Assembly: GCA_030710605.1 (NCBI GenBank)
Contig: CP092865.1
Coordinates: forward strand, 142,566,682 to 142,630,681
Source: Cordylochernes scorpioides
Taxonomy: Eukaryota > Arthropoda > Arachnida > Pseudoscorpiones > Chernetidae
DNA length: 64,000 bases
Direction: 5' to 3'
A program made the position numbers and the translations under genes. Each line of letters begins with the position of its first letter. Within the stretch, counting starts at the first letter, position 1. This document shows, piece after piece, positions 19,277-31,255 of this stretch. The notes beneath the pieces were generated by a model. That model did not search any database. It was not told the origin of the DNA and saw only the letters and a list, made by a program, of their open reading frames with translations.

Positions 19277-20760
19277 AGATCAAATAAGGAAGAGGTGGGA
19301 GAATGGTGGAGATGAAGATCGACAATATGTGTAGAGTCCCAAAGCCAGGACCTCCTACATCTAGATGACTAAATTCCATCCTTTGACTTAGACATACAAA
19401 TGTAACACTCGCCAAATACTTACATCAACATGTACAATAACCAAATTTACACTCAGATATACACTCGATATTGTATGACGAACACAGAGACCCATATCAA
19501 TAACCAAAATATGTAGTTTGTTCCAAGATAAAATTTTGGGACGTAGGATACGCTCTTACATTACATCATATACGGTAAATATTGTATACACTCTGATTAA
19601 CATGTGTCTTGTAATTGAGCATCGATTATAAAGGCATTTATATCTTGATCTCCTCTAGCATATAAGGAAATTCAGGTGTATACATATTCACCGTTTATGA
19701 TAAGGCAATGAACCTCTTATAATACACTCAATATCTATAACATACGCACCAAGGTTTATGTGTGATCTGTGGTTTTATATAGACATTAGTACACATTATG
19801 ATTTACCACATCAACTTTTATTCGACAAAGAAAGGGACTTAAAAAAATAAAATATAGAACAAATTGTATTTACTATGACATGACATAATTAGGTAAAATA
19901 TATATATATATATATATATCTATAACGACACATTCAAAGGTGATCTTGCTTGGGCAAGATATAATCTATCTATTAGGACATGAATAAGTCCCTCTCTCAA
20001 TATGAACTCGCCATAAATGACAAGACGTCTTTATCAAGAAAATCCTTTATACCTATCATGACTTCGTCAATGTTTCTACATATATATATCTTTATAATAA
20101 AATCTAGGTTAAGACTTACCTAAACACCTCGGCTACCTACTTCTCGCCCGATGAGAAAATCTGCTCTGCCCATCTCGAAAGCCTGGTCCATACTTGAATG
20201 GTCCTTGGTCCAGCCCCCCAAAATTCTAGCCCCCTATCCCTTTTTTTTCAGCGCCCTCAATCCCTAACTCCCACAGAATAATAAATCTTGAATATACTAA
20301 ATTCTCGAAATATTAAATAGAAAAATAATATTATTATAGTTAAAATTTAAGGAATAAAAAATAATATTTTATTAGAAAAATATTATGAATTAGAAATATT
20401 CTAACTCAGCTTATGAAAGATCAATTTAACATAAATATTAACCAAAATTCGGAATTTATCTGTCATATTGAGAGAAAATATTATTTTATTAAATTTTTAT
20501 TTTTAAGGAAATTATGAATTAGAAATATTCTTACACGGCTTATGAAAGATCAATTTAAACTAAATATTAACCAAAATTCGGAATTTATCTGTCTTATTGA
20601 GAGATAAATTTAAATTAATTAATGGAATTAAAATCCAATCTAGGATGCTACCCCTCTGAGAGACCTATATGCTAATTTCTTCTTTAAGAAATCCCAAGAA
20701 TATTAATAAATGGTCCCCATCTATCAAAATGTCATGTCACAGGTCATATATATACAAGAA
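19277..20760. other. AT-rich noncoding interior of the Ty3 remnant (allele A)
   Basis: No coding frame. Contains a TA dinucleotide tract (about 19900-19918) and two related segments of roughly 100 bp around 20390-20490 and 20515-20600, both with ATTAGAAATATTCT...ACCAAAATTCGGAATTTATC, i.e. a short direct duplication. The same sequence recurs at 27480-28960. Confidence 0.5.
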
Positions 20761-20769
20761 TTAAAAGGG

Positions 20770-21103
20770 AGGTTTTACAAAGTCGCATGCCGGATGTCCA
20801 TTTCTTCTTGTTGAGGTGGCTTCTCCACTGCCCGTCAGCTTTCTGCTTATGTTTGTGGTTGGACTCCTGCTCCTGTTTCGTCGGGCTTCTGACCAGGGCT
20901 GTGCCTTCCTTGGTATATCTTAGTATCCACGGGTATCCGCGTCCAGCGCTGCGTCTCCCTCCCGGCTTGGTCTTTGAACCACCGTCGGCCATTGCCGTGG
21001 GACATCCATCTGTACACCAAACACTTTCGGCGAGACACTGCGCGTATGTAAATAGGATGTAAAAAGAATGTTTACATCTTTGTTGGGTCTGTTTGGTGAA
21101 ATG
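20770..21103. other. GC-richer block of unknown origin before the gap
   Basis: Both strands are open for about 90 codons, neither resembling a known family. On context it is 3' sequence of the Ty3 element, because the allelic copy runs on into a Ty3 pol tail and LTR. Cut off by the N gap. Confidence 0.4.
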
Positions 21104-21203
21104 NNNNNNNNNNNNNNNNNNNNNNNNNNNNNNNNNNNNNNNNNNNNNNNNNNNNNNNNNNNNNNNNNNNNNNNNNNNNNNNNNNNNNNNNNNNNNNNNN
21201 NNN
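21104..21203. other. assembly gap (100 N)
   Basis: Exactly 100 N, a conventional placeholder for a gap of unknown size. The sequence left of it (13000-21103) equals the sequence right of it (21204-29303) apart from small differences, so the gap probably joins two contigs that overlap. Confidence 0.98.
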
Positions 21204-21344
21204 CGCTGCCTTCTGCTACCTATGTTAGAATAAAACGAAACATACTCCCCTCCTGTGGACGTAGTCCACACACAAGGCAAAAGAAAAGGATCACATAGTG
21301 TAGAAAGTTTTTTTTTTTTTTAGGAAGAAGAAGAAGAAGAAGAA

Positions 21345-24300
21345 TTAGAATGGCAGAAGTGCAATCCTCGAGATGGGTCTTATTAGATGATGTTGTTTCT
21401 CTGTTTGAAGTTCCACAACTCGGACATTGCCATCCGCTCCAGGTGACACCTTGGTGATGCGGCCAAGGCTCCACTGCATTGAAGGCATAGGAAAGTCTTT
21501 TACCAACACCAAATCTCCAACCTTCAGGTTGGAAGAGGGTTTTTTCCACTTGGACCGTTGTTGCAGATTGTTCAGATATTCCCTGGACCATCTTTGCCAG
21601 AAAACATCTCTGGCCTTTTGAATTAATTTCCATCTAGTTAAGTAGTTGTCATTAGGGTGATAACTGGGCTCTGGGAGTGCTGTTAATGGTCTTCCAATCA
21701 AAAAATGTCCTGGAGTGAGAGGGTTGAAATCGTTTGGATCCGAACTCATCGGATACAACGGCGAGAATTCAAGCACGCTTCAATTTGACTTGTCAGAGTA
21801 TTGAGTTCTTCAAAATTTACAACTGCAAATTTTAAACAGCTTAGGAGATGATACTTCAATTATTTAATTCCTGCTTCCCAAATGCCGCCGAAGTTTGGAG
21901 CAGATGGAGGTATAAAATGCCAAGTGATGTGTTCATTAGCGACATAACTTTGAATTGAAGAATCCTTTACAAGTTGATGTATATTATTCAAAATATTCTT
22001 AGCTCCTTTAAAGTTAGTAGCGTTGTCGGTGAAAATATCAGAGGGTTTTCCTCGACGAGAGATGAATCTTCTAAAAGCAGCGAGGAAGGCAGGGGTTGAC
22101 AGATCTGAAACTATCTCAAGGTGAATAGCCTTCGTTGAGAAACAAATGAATAATGCTATATATGATTTTAATGTTACTTTTGTTCTTATGACATTAGGTT
22201 TAGTTATAAATGGTCCTGCGAAGTCTATTCCTGTTTTGCTAAAAGGGCTTGAGGGTATGATTCTATGGATAGGCAGATCTCCCATGATTTGTTTTGACAC
22301 TTGGCGTTTCGTCTTGAAACATGTCATGCAACGATTAATGAGCTTTTTTACTAGAATTCTACTGGATGGAATCCAGTACTTTTGTCGGATGGCACACAGA
22401 GTTAATTGGAGACCAGAATGAAGATACTCTACCTGGAATTGTTGAACAATAAATTCTGTAACAAAATGGTTTTTGAAGAATTATTGGATGCTTCTCATTG
22501 AATTGCAGGTTGGATTTGCGCAGTCGACCTCCTACACGTAGAATTCCTGATGAATCAATAAATGGGTTTAAGGATAAAAGTTTTGAGTTTGATGGTAGTA
22601 CTTTGCTTTGATTACAACATTGAATTTCAGTTTTAAATTCTGAACTTTGAATGATTTGAATAAGAGTTCGAATTGAATTATCGAGCTCATTAGAGGACAA
22701 TTCTTTGTGTTTTATTTTGTCGTTGCTGTGTCTAGCATTGTGGATAAATCTTAGGAGCCATGCCGTAACTCTGCTCAGCTTCCTGAATGTTGAAAATTTA
22801 AAAATAAAGTCTAGAATAGGACAAGTAGTGAAATGAACAATCGGAACAGTCTGTCTTTTTTCATGACAAACTTCTTTTGGAAGTTCATATGTGATTGGTA
22901 GCGGATCTTGTAAACTTGAGTTTGATAGCCAATCAGGACCATTCCACCAAAGTGAATGGTTTACTAGTTCTGAAGAAGTTATACCTCTGGAGGCGCAATC
23001 TGCAGGATTATCCTTGGTAGACACATAGTACCAAGAAGATTGCAGAGTTAGTCGCTGAATTTCTGCAATCCGGTTACCAACAAAAGGTTTCCAATGTTTT
23101 GATTCAGATTTTATCCAACATAAAACAATCTGTGAATCTGTCCACAAAATTACTCGGTCAATCTGCAACAGCAATGAGCTGCAAATGGAATCATATAAAT
23201 TTGAAAGGAGAAGAGCAGCACAAAGCTCCAGACGAGGTATTGACGTTGCCTTCAAGGGAGCGACTTTTGTCTTGGCAGCAATCAATGTGACTTGAACCTG
23301 ACCAGATTTAAAACGAGATTTCATATAAACAACTGATGAATATGCAGATTCGGAAGCATCACAAAATCCATGGAGTTCTAAAGAATGTATGAGTCCCTTG
23401 CAGGAAATATATCTAGGAATTTTAATATGATTTAGCATGGCCAAATCCATTTTCACTCTCCTCCAATGAGAACACAACGATTCAGACAAGGGATCATCCC
23501 AATCCAAATCCTGTTTCCACAAAGTTTGGAACAGAATCTTGAAGCTAATGATCACCGGTGATAACCATCCCAAAGGGTCATAAATACGAGAAATGTCCGA
23601 TAACAATTGTCTTTTAGAATATACCGTCTTTTAGTGAATTGACTGTAATTGTGAAATTATCCGTGGATGGATTCCAATTTATCCCAAGAATCTTAACAGA
23701 TGAATTATCTCCGATTTCATATGAATCATGTGCTTTCAGCGCTTCTGGTACCTCTGAAAGAACCTCAGGGACATTTGACATCCATTTTCTTATGCAAAAG
23801 CCACCAGATAAAAGGATTTTCCGGATATCATCAATGAGAACTTTTGCTTCTTCGATTGTTGTTGCGCCTGAAAGTAGGTCGTCTACATAAAAATCAGTTT
23901 TCATGATTTTAGATACCTCTGGGAACAGGAGTTCTTTGTCGGTGGCAAGTTGCATCAAGGTACGGATTGCAAGATATGGTGCACACGACATTCCATAAGT
24001 TACTGTGAGCAATCTATACTCCAATAAAGATTCCAATGGACTATTTCTCCAGAAGATTCTCTGAAAGTCGAGATCAGAAGAGTTCACTTTTATCTGTCTG
24101 TACATTTTTTCAATATCTCCCGTAAAAGCTATAGGATTAGTACGAAACTTCACAAGAATATTGAAAATATCATGCTGCAATTTTGGTCCAGTATGAAGAA
24201 AATCATTTAAGGAGTAATTGTTGCTCGTTTTGCACGATGCATCAAACACTACTCTTAATTTAGTAGTGCTGCTCTGCTCACGCAGAACGCAATGGTGAGG

Positions 24301-25920
24301 TATATAATAGCACTTGTCTGATGGTTTGTCACGTTCGTTTTTCGGAATGAGCTCCATGTGGTTGAGAGAAAGATATTCCATCATGAAATCCTTATATTGC
24401 TGAAGAAGATTCGAAGATTTGTGCAATTTTCTCTCAAGAGCAAGAAATCGTTTCATGGCATTCTGACGTGAGTCTCCGAGATTAGGCACAGATTTAAACG
24501 GTAGACCAACAGAATATCTTCCATCTGTTGATATGCAAAAGTTTTTGTCATAAATGTCCCCGCAACTCTTCTCCTCTTTAGTCAATGGAAGAGCGGCAGG
24601 AACCGATTCCAATTCAAAAAACTTTCGCAGATTATCATCTCCTTGGGATGTTGAGCATAATGAGATATAGCTGTTTCCAGTCTCAGAACTGGAAACATTT
24701 CCTGAAAGTATCCATCCTAACTTGGAACTACAGGTAGTGGGTCCTGGATAATTTTGGAATCGTAGTTTTCCTGTATATAAAAATGGGGCTAGGTCTGCAC
24801 CAATTACTGAATCAATGGGACTTGTTTTATCAAAATTGGGATCTGCTAATAAAGTATTCTTAAGATGAGGCCAATTATCTCTATTTATCAGAAAATTAGG
24901 TAAATCAACAGCGATATGATCGAGTATTATGGATGAAATTTTGAATATTCTATCAGAAAAATGAGGCTTAAATTGAAGAAAAGTCTCACTAGCAGACTGC
25001 TGTATTGGTTGGTTACCAATTCCAAAAACTGCGAGTTGGCTCTTTTTAACAGGAAGATTCAACTTTTCACGACAATTTTCTGTTATTAGACTTCTTTGAG
25101 AACCAGTATCAATCAAAGCTCTGCATGGATGAAACGATCCATTTTCTGCTCTCACTCTCACGATAGCAGTAGATAATAAGATTGTCTCATTGGGCTTTGT
25201 TGTATCACTGAGAAAACATGAAACGCTAGATTGGGCAATTGGGGCTTCAATTGAAGTGGTATTCAAAGGTTCGGGTTGGAAGGAATGCAAAAGAGTGTGA
25301 TGTTTTCTGTTGCATGATTTACAATGCATAGTGATTTTACATGATGTTACTCTGTGGTTGGATCGCAAACAATTGAAACAAAGGTTATTGGTTTTTACTA
25401 TGTTCCATCTTTCAAGGAGAGAACTTTTATGGAACTTGTCACATTTGAATATAGGATGTGAATTTTTGCATAATAGGCATTTATCATCACCTTTTGAAAT
25501 AGAATTATATACATGTGTTTGTTTCACTACAGATTTATCCTCTTTAGCATAACCTTTTATCGATTGCAAACTTTTTGCTTGTTTTTCAAGAAACATAATA
25601 AAATTTTCGTAGGATGGAAAGCCATCATATATCAACGTCAATTCCCATTGCCTTTTCAAATCATCACCTATTTTTCTTTGTAGGAAATGTATTAGAAAGA
25701 TATCAACAAGTGTATTTCTCTCCAAACCCAGTGATTTCAAATTTCTCATGGCTTCATTACATATATCTAGTAGTTCGAAAATGGCCTTGGAATTTATTAG
25801 TTTTAAAGGTTTTAAAGTGAATAATTTTGTACATTGTGAAAAGGCAAGTTCTTTTTTGTTATCAAATCTGGAGACCAATGTGGCCCAAGCATGGGCATAG
25901 TTTTCATCAATAACAGGAAA
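21345..25920 (-). pseudogene. pol: BEL-2 pol (allele B), broken
   Basis: Same domain order as allele A. Here the protease-to-RT part is uninterrupted (serine instead of the allele-A stop) and the RNase H-to-integrase part is in frame, but a single inserted C near 23625 (ATACCGTC against ATACGTC) separates the RT from its thumb/RNase H part. It shares with allele A the frameshift near 22472, the TAA at 21860-21862 and the frameshift near 21771. RT box YVDD and protease DTG are canonical. Confidence 0.88.
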
Positions 25921-26424
25921 TCACCTAATAAGTCGTTCAGAGTCTCCAGTAACAGCTGATTGTAAATATTGCAGCTTTTGTGAATCAGTTAGAGCAGTAT
26001 TGGAATCAATAGACAAAGAAAACAATTGCTTGAAACTAAGCCATTCGTTAACATCACCAGAAAATGAAGGTAAATTAAATTTAGGAAGCTCTATTTTACT
26101 TGTGGTTGATTGATTTAGATCATCAATTTTGCTTGAACTGGCTGTACAAGATACTTTATTGATATTCGCCACTAAATTTCTAAGATTATCCTTGTATTGC
26201 ATAAGTCTAGAAAAGTAAACTTCATCATCAAATTCAGAAAATGTTAAAAGACTACAATAAGTTTTTTCAATGTTAGATTTTATATCTAAAATATCTTTTT
26301 TAAATGTCTGTAAATTTGTATCATCCTTCCATTCAATCATCTTGAGCGAAATTTGTTCAAAATAATCCGCTTGTTTGAAATGAAATTCAAGAATATTTAA
26401 AGTAGCTTTAAATTTGGCAGCCAT
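25921..26424 (-). pseudogene. gag: BEL-2 gag N-terminal part (allele B)
   Basis: Differs from allele A by one residue (MIEWKDD against MIESKDD). Same truncating TGA, here at 25921-25923. Confidence 0.8.
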
Positions 26425-26531
26425 CTTTAATCTTGTTATTATTAATTTTAATAATATATTTCAAAAATGAATTATAATTATTTATATTTAAATAATTATT
26501 TAATAGATTTATTCCCGGGTTTCGGTACCAA

Positions 26532-26933
26532 TGTTTTGTTTCCCACTTGGCAAATACGCAAGTAGGAAAAGCAGAATGATTGTTTACAAAATAATTTGTT
26601 CTCGTTAGGCTTAATTGAATAGAATGTTTATTCTAGTGTAAAGAAACAAATTTACTTATCTTTGGTCAGGCAATCATCCCAAGCTTTACAAATGAATTTA
26701 TTTTATTTTTCTTTACAATGAATATTTAAAGAATACGATTTAAAGCCGCTTCTATGAAAAGCATTGTCCTTTAGTGGCGCGCGTTGGTAAGAATCTTCTA
26801 GAAGGTGGCGAGCTCCCTCTGGCGGCGCAGCCAGACGGCCTCCCATTGGTCAGCGATGACGCAGTTCCTTCACCGCTGCGCGTACACCGCCGCGCGCTGC
26901 CTTCTGCTACCTATGTTAGAATAAAACGAAACA
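26532..26933 (-). repeat. BEL-2 5' LTR (allele B)
   Basis: 402 bp; adjoins the primer site through one base. Differs from allele A's 5' LTR at only a few positions. Confidence 0.9.
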
Positions 26934-27072
26934 ATATTAGTAAATTAAATTTTATTGCCATCTATCGTTAAAATTTTACACAAATAAATTTACTGGCAAT
27001 GCGTTTCTTTTTTAAATATCATCAAATATTATCTCTACAGACCTTACTGCAATGATATGAGTTATTGAATGA

Positions 27073-27479
27073 GAGGGCCTGGCAGAGAGAGCTGTCAAGA
27101 TGATAAAAATGGCATTAGACAAAAATAAAAGAAAACCTGTGGATACCATTCAGGACACGCTATCAAAAATTTTGCTGGCATATCGTAGCACCCCTCATGA
27201 AACAACCCCAAGAATGCTCTGTCAGAACTCTTTATTGGGCGTTCCCTTCGAACCCTACTATCAATTATACATCCAAATCTGGAATCAAGAGTAAAAGAGC
27301 AGCAGGCCAGGCAAATGAAATACGACCACGGATTTCAACAAGATGAGTTTGGAATAGATGACATGGTTTGGTGTCGAAATTTTAGAGGCGGTGATCGATG
27401 GATTCCAGGCAGAATAGTGGGGAGAAAAGGATCCCGAGTCTACAGTTTTAATACACTGACAGGTCAAAAGTTATCATAG
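27073..27479 (+). pseudogene. Ty3-type integrase C-terminal fragment (allele B)
   Basis: Allelic copy of 18870-19276 with the same frameshift; see that entry for domains. Confidence 0.75.
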
Positions 27480-29303
27480 AGATCAAATAAGGAAGAGGTG
27501 GGAGAATGGTGGAGATGAAGATCGACAATATGTGTAGAGTCCCAAAGCCAGGACCTCCTACATCTAGATGACTAAATTCCATCCTTTGACTTAGACATAC
27601 AAATGTAACACTCGCCAAATACTTACATCAACATGTACAATAACCAAATTTACACTCAGATATACACTCGATATTGTATGACGAACACAGAGACCCATAT
27701 CAATAACCAAAATATGTAGTTTGTTCCAAGATAAAATTTTGGGACTTTTTAATACGCTCTTACATTACATCATATACGGTAAATATTGTATACACTCTGA
27801 TTAACATGTGTCTTGTAATTGAGCATCGATTATAAAGGCATTTATATCTTGATCTCCTCTAGCATATAAGGAAATTCAGGTGTATACATATTCACCGTTT
27901 ATGATAAGGCAATGAACCTCTTATAATACACTCAATATCTATAACATACGCACCAAGGTTTATGTGTGATCTGTGGTTTTATATAGACATTAGTACACAT
28001 TATGATTTACCACATCAACTTTTATTCGACAAAGAAAGGGACTTAAAAAAATAAAATATAGAACAAATTGTATTTACTATGACATGACATAATTAGGTAA
28101 AAAAATATATATATATATCTATAACGACACATTCAAAGGTGATCTTGCTTGGGCAAGATATAATCTATCTATTAGGACATGAATAAGTCCCTCTCTCAAT
28201 ATGAACTCGCCATAAATGACAAGACGTCTTTATCAAGAAAATCCTTTATACCTATCATGACTTCGTCAATGTTTCTACATATATATATCTTTATAATAAA
28301 ATCTAGGTTAAGACTTACCTAAACACCTTCTGCTACCTACTTCTCGCCCGATGAGAAAATCTGCTCTGCCCATCTCGAAAGCCTGGTCCATACTTGAATG
28401 GTCCTTGGTCCAGCCCCCCAAAATTCTAGCCCCCTATCCCTTTTTTTCCAGCGCCCTCAATCCCTAACTCCCACAGAATAATAAATCTTGAATATACTAA
28501 ATTCTCGAAATATTAAATAGAAAAATAATATTATTATAGTTAAAATTTAAGGAATAAAAAATAATATTTTATTAGAAAAATATTATGAATTAGAAATATT
28601 CTAACTCAGCTTATGAAAGATCAATTTAACATAAATATTAACCAAAATTCGGAATTTATCTGTCATATTGAGAGAAAATATTATTTTATTAAATTTTTAT
28701 TTTTAAGGAAATTATGAATTAGAAATATTCTTACACGGCTTATGAAAGATCAATTTAAACTAAATATTAACCAAAATTCGGAATTTATCTGTCTTATTGA
28801 GAGATAAATTTAAATTAATTAATGGAATTAAAATCCAATCTAGGATGCTACCCCTCTGAGAGACCTATATGCTAATTTCTTCTTTAAGAAATCCCAAGAA
28901 TATTAATAAATGGTCCCCATCTATCAAAATGTCATGTCACAGGTCATATATATACAAGAATTAAAAGGGAGGTTTTACAAAGTCGCATGCCGGATGTCCA
29001 TTTCTTCTTGTTGAGGTGGCTTCTCCACTGCCCGTCAGCTTTCTGCTTATGTTGTGGTTGGACTCCTGCTCCTGTTTTCGTCGGGCTTCTGACCAGGGCT
29101 GTGCCTTCCTTGGTATATCTTAGTATCCACGGGTATCCGCGTCCAGCGCTGCGTCTCCCTCCCGGCTTGGTCTTTGAACCACCGTCGGCCATTGCCGTGG
29201 GACATCCATCTGTACACCAAACACTTTCGGCGAGACACTGCGCGTATGTAAATAGGATGTAAAAAGAATGTTTACATCTTTGTTGGGTCTGTTTGGTGAA
29301 ATG
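27480..29303. other. noncoding interior of the Ty3 remnant (allele B)
   Basis: Matches 19277-21103 with small differences: a shorter TA tract near 28105, GGGACTTTTTAATACG against GGGACGTAGGATACG near 27745, and CACCTTCTGCTACC against CACCTCGGCTACC near 28324. Beyond 29303 the sequence continues where allele A is cut by the gap. Confidence 0.6.
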
Positions 29304-29360
29304 TGACCCAACATATGGACGCCAAAGAGAAGAAACTGATATCATCGTACTGAGGCTGAT

Positions 29361-29558
29361 ATGCCTAACAGAGGCAGAAGTGAATCGCCGCCTATAGAAA
29401 CAGCCAGACAGCAGCGTGATTCTGGACTCGTGGACCAGAATGATGGAGGCATTTCAGTCGTCTCGTTCACCAGAACCGAAGCCAGTAATGGAGGACCCAT
29501 CCCAAGAAGAAACCCACCAAGAAATCGGAGACCTCCTTCAAGATATATTTGCATGTAG
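29361..29558 (+). pseudogene. C-terminal tail of a Ty3-type Pol
   Basis: 65 residues ending PRRNPPRNRRPPSRYICM. Basic, Pro-rich tails of this kind close many Ty3/Gypsy Pol proteins. A purine-rich stretch (AGCGGGAAGATGG) and the 3' LTR follow within 12 bases, which fixes the position in the element. It is separated from the integrase fragment by noncoding sequence, so it is not translatable as one protein. Confidence 0.5.
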
Positions 29559-29569
29559 CGGGAAGATGG

Positions 29570-29790
29570 TGTAATATATCAGCGTGAAATATTCTGTGAA
29601 CATTTTATTGCTTCTGTAATTCTCAATTTGTGATCATCATAGTTGTTTTGAATATATATATTTCGCATTATTTTCTTCTTTATTGCATTCATTTAATTTG
29701 ATACTTTTGTGTTTATTTCTTTTGATTAAATATTCAAATATATATAAATAAATAAATATATATATATATAATAATAAAAATATATAACAA
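29570..29790 (+). repeat. Ty3-type 3' LTR (partial)
   Basis: Starts TGTAATATATCAGCG after the purine tract and matches 12441-12634 for about 190 bases, up to the AT dinucleotide region. Its end is replaced by the repeat that starts near 29793, so the right LTR end and target duplication cannot be read. Confidence 0.65.
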
Positions 29791-29792
29791 CT

Positions 29793-30453
29793 AGCGGTCG
29801 TACCGGCGTTTGGGTTAGGTTTAGGTTTGTCTAGCGAACATTTGTTAAAACAATTCTCTAAAAACTTATTAAAAAAAAAGATATATTTTGATAATTTGAA
29901 ACTCGTAAATTTGAATCTCTCGATAAAGTGAACATTTTTCCCGGTCCCTGTGTGCCGTGTCATCCTGAATTTTGTCTTTCCTAATTTTCTACATTAGAAA
30001 ATCATAGTTTTATCTAGTGAACATTTTTTCCCGGTCCCTTGAAAAATACTCGATAAGTTGAATAAAATCAATATTAATTGGTTCCCTCGGTAATTGGAAG
30101 TTAAAGGAATAGTATCTTCGCCTTGGAATTGTATCATTATTCTTGTCTCAAATAAATTGCCGTGTCATCCTGAGATAATCTTACTTTTGATAAATAATAT
30201 TTAAGATAACAAACTTAGTGATAAGAAAACTTGTTATCATCGTCACAATGGGGGCGCTGCTTGCGAGTTAAATTTACAAATTTGCAAATAACTCTAAGGA
30301 TATTCAAGATATTCATGAAATTATTTTTCAAAAACCTTCCCGGTGATATACCTAATAATAGCCCAAAATTTCACGGCGATTGGATGTATGGTTTTTGAAT
30401 CTATAGAGTACAGACAAACAGACAGACAGACATTCAATTTTATATATATAGAT
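29793..30453 (+). mobile_element. non-autonomous non-LTR/SINE-like repeat
   Basis: Begins ACTAGCGGTCGTACCGGCG and ends CAGACAAACAGACAGACAG...ATATATAGAT, the kind of 5' and 3' ends seen on small non-LTR-derived repeats in many arthropod genomes. There is no coding frame. CGGCGATTGGATG before the CAGACAGACA run also recurs in such families. Class assignment is inference from end motifs. Confidence 0.4.
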
Positions 30454-31010
30454 AATATAAATGAGTTTTAAAAATTGTAAAAAAATACATCGAACCCGGG
30501 ATGCTTTAAAAAATGGCCATATTTAGGTATTCATTCCATTCCGGATTAGTCCGCGTAAAAAAAGTTCTTCAAATGAAAAAAAGAAATAGCCAAAAATACT
30601 AATCAAAATGCAGCCGAAAATTTTCCTCAGGTTTATAAAAGGCGACATGCAAAATTTGGTACCAATTGGTTCAGTAGTTTTTGAGTTTATCGCGAAACAG
30701 ACAGACAGACAGAAATTGACTTTTATATATAGAGAGATAAAGGTTTTCTTTCTTCTTTCACTAACGTTATTGCAGTATATAAAATATATCTTTTCCAGAT
30801 TTTTCTCTAGGTCCTGTTAAAACACGTTATACATGCCCATTAGGTCAGCTGATATTACCTCCCATCTTCACCGCTAGAGGCGCTTCTTTCGAGCGAAAGG
30901 GCAAATTTGCAACGCAATTTGCAAATAACTTGTATACATAGTTGTATACTTGTGTACATAGACCATAAATCTGTACATAGACAGGAAAAGCACATATATT
31001 TTAATAATAT
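30454..31010. repeat. further fragments of the same repeat families
   Basis: 30454-30505 resembles the tail of the tRNA-Gly cassettes at 48-49 kb (GAGTTTTAAAAATTGTAAAAAAA then GAACCCGGGATGC). 30630-30745 ends in ATTGGTTCAGTAGTTTTTGAG...CAGACAGACAGACAG...ATATATAGAGAG, another repeat 3' end. 30866-30930 carries the CGCTAGAGGCGC box discussed under findings. Confidence 0.45.
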
Positions 31011-31014
31011 TAAT

Positions 31015-31105
31015 GAGTTTTAAAAATTGTAAAAAAAAAAATACATCAGCTGAGAATCAACGTGGGCGCCCACGTGGCAGGCGAGCATTCTACCACTGAA
31101 CCAAA
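31015..31105 (-). repeat. degenerate tRNA-Gly cassette
   Basis: GAGTTTTAAAAATTGTAAAA... followed on minus by a tRNA-Gly-like sequence that keeps the D-arm/anticodon side (GTGGCAGGCGAGCATTCTACCACTGAACC on plus, split here as GTGGCAGGCGAGCATTC and TACCACTGAACC) but has a mutated T-arm. Related to the intact cassettes at 48.4-49.3 kb. Confidence 0.55.
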
Positions 31106-31154
31106 AGCAAACGGTGACAGAATTGTTAATGACTCTGATACTTGTATATTTTAA

Positions 31155-31255
31155 CTAGCTGGGCAACGCCCGAGTTTTACCCAATTAAATACTTTTATTC
31201 AAATACTATTTGTTACAATTATAAATTGGCGCCGTGGATGTCATTCTTGTGAAAC
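31155..31255 (+). repeat. CGGGCAACGCCCG-type repeat arm
   Basis: CTGGGCAACGCCCGAGTTTTACCC followed by ATTTGTTACAATTATAAATTGGCG and GTGGATGTCATTCTTGT. This is one arm of the foldback family at 48.5-51.3 kb, here solitary. Confidence 0.55.

Larger units (their letters stand above)
21204..26933 (-). mobile_element. BEL-2 (allele B), left LTR truncated by the gap
   Basis: Second copy of BEL-2, starting 39 bp from the inner end of its 3' LTR (21204-21242) and running to the 5' LTR end at 26933. It is followed by the same flank (ATATTAGTAAATT) as allele A. Offsets to allele A are a constant 8,201-8,204 bp, with scattered substitutions and 1-2 bp indels. Confidence 0.9.

Noticed and set aside
19900-19918. 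TA dinucleotide tract as a functional element
   Set aside because: Simple microsatellite; its length differs between the two alleles.
20787-21062. Plus-strand 91-codon frame (MPDVHFFLLRW...) and its 63-133 codon minus-strand partners
   Set aside because: Both strands are open at once in a GC-rich block, neither resembles a family, and the small indels between the two alleles (20850-20880 against 29050-29080) shift the frames.
12635-26933. Two independent BEL-2 insertions
   Set aside because: Both have the same target flank (ATATTAGTAAATT) and the same shared lesions, and they meet at a 100-N gap; allelic contig overlap explains all of this.
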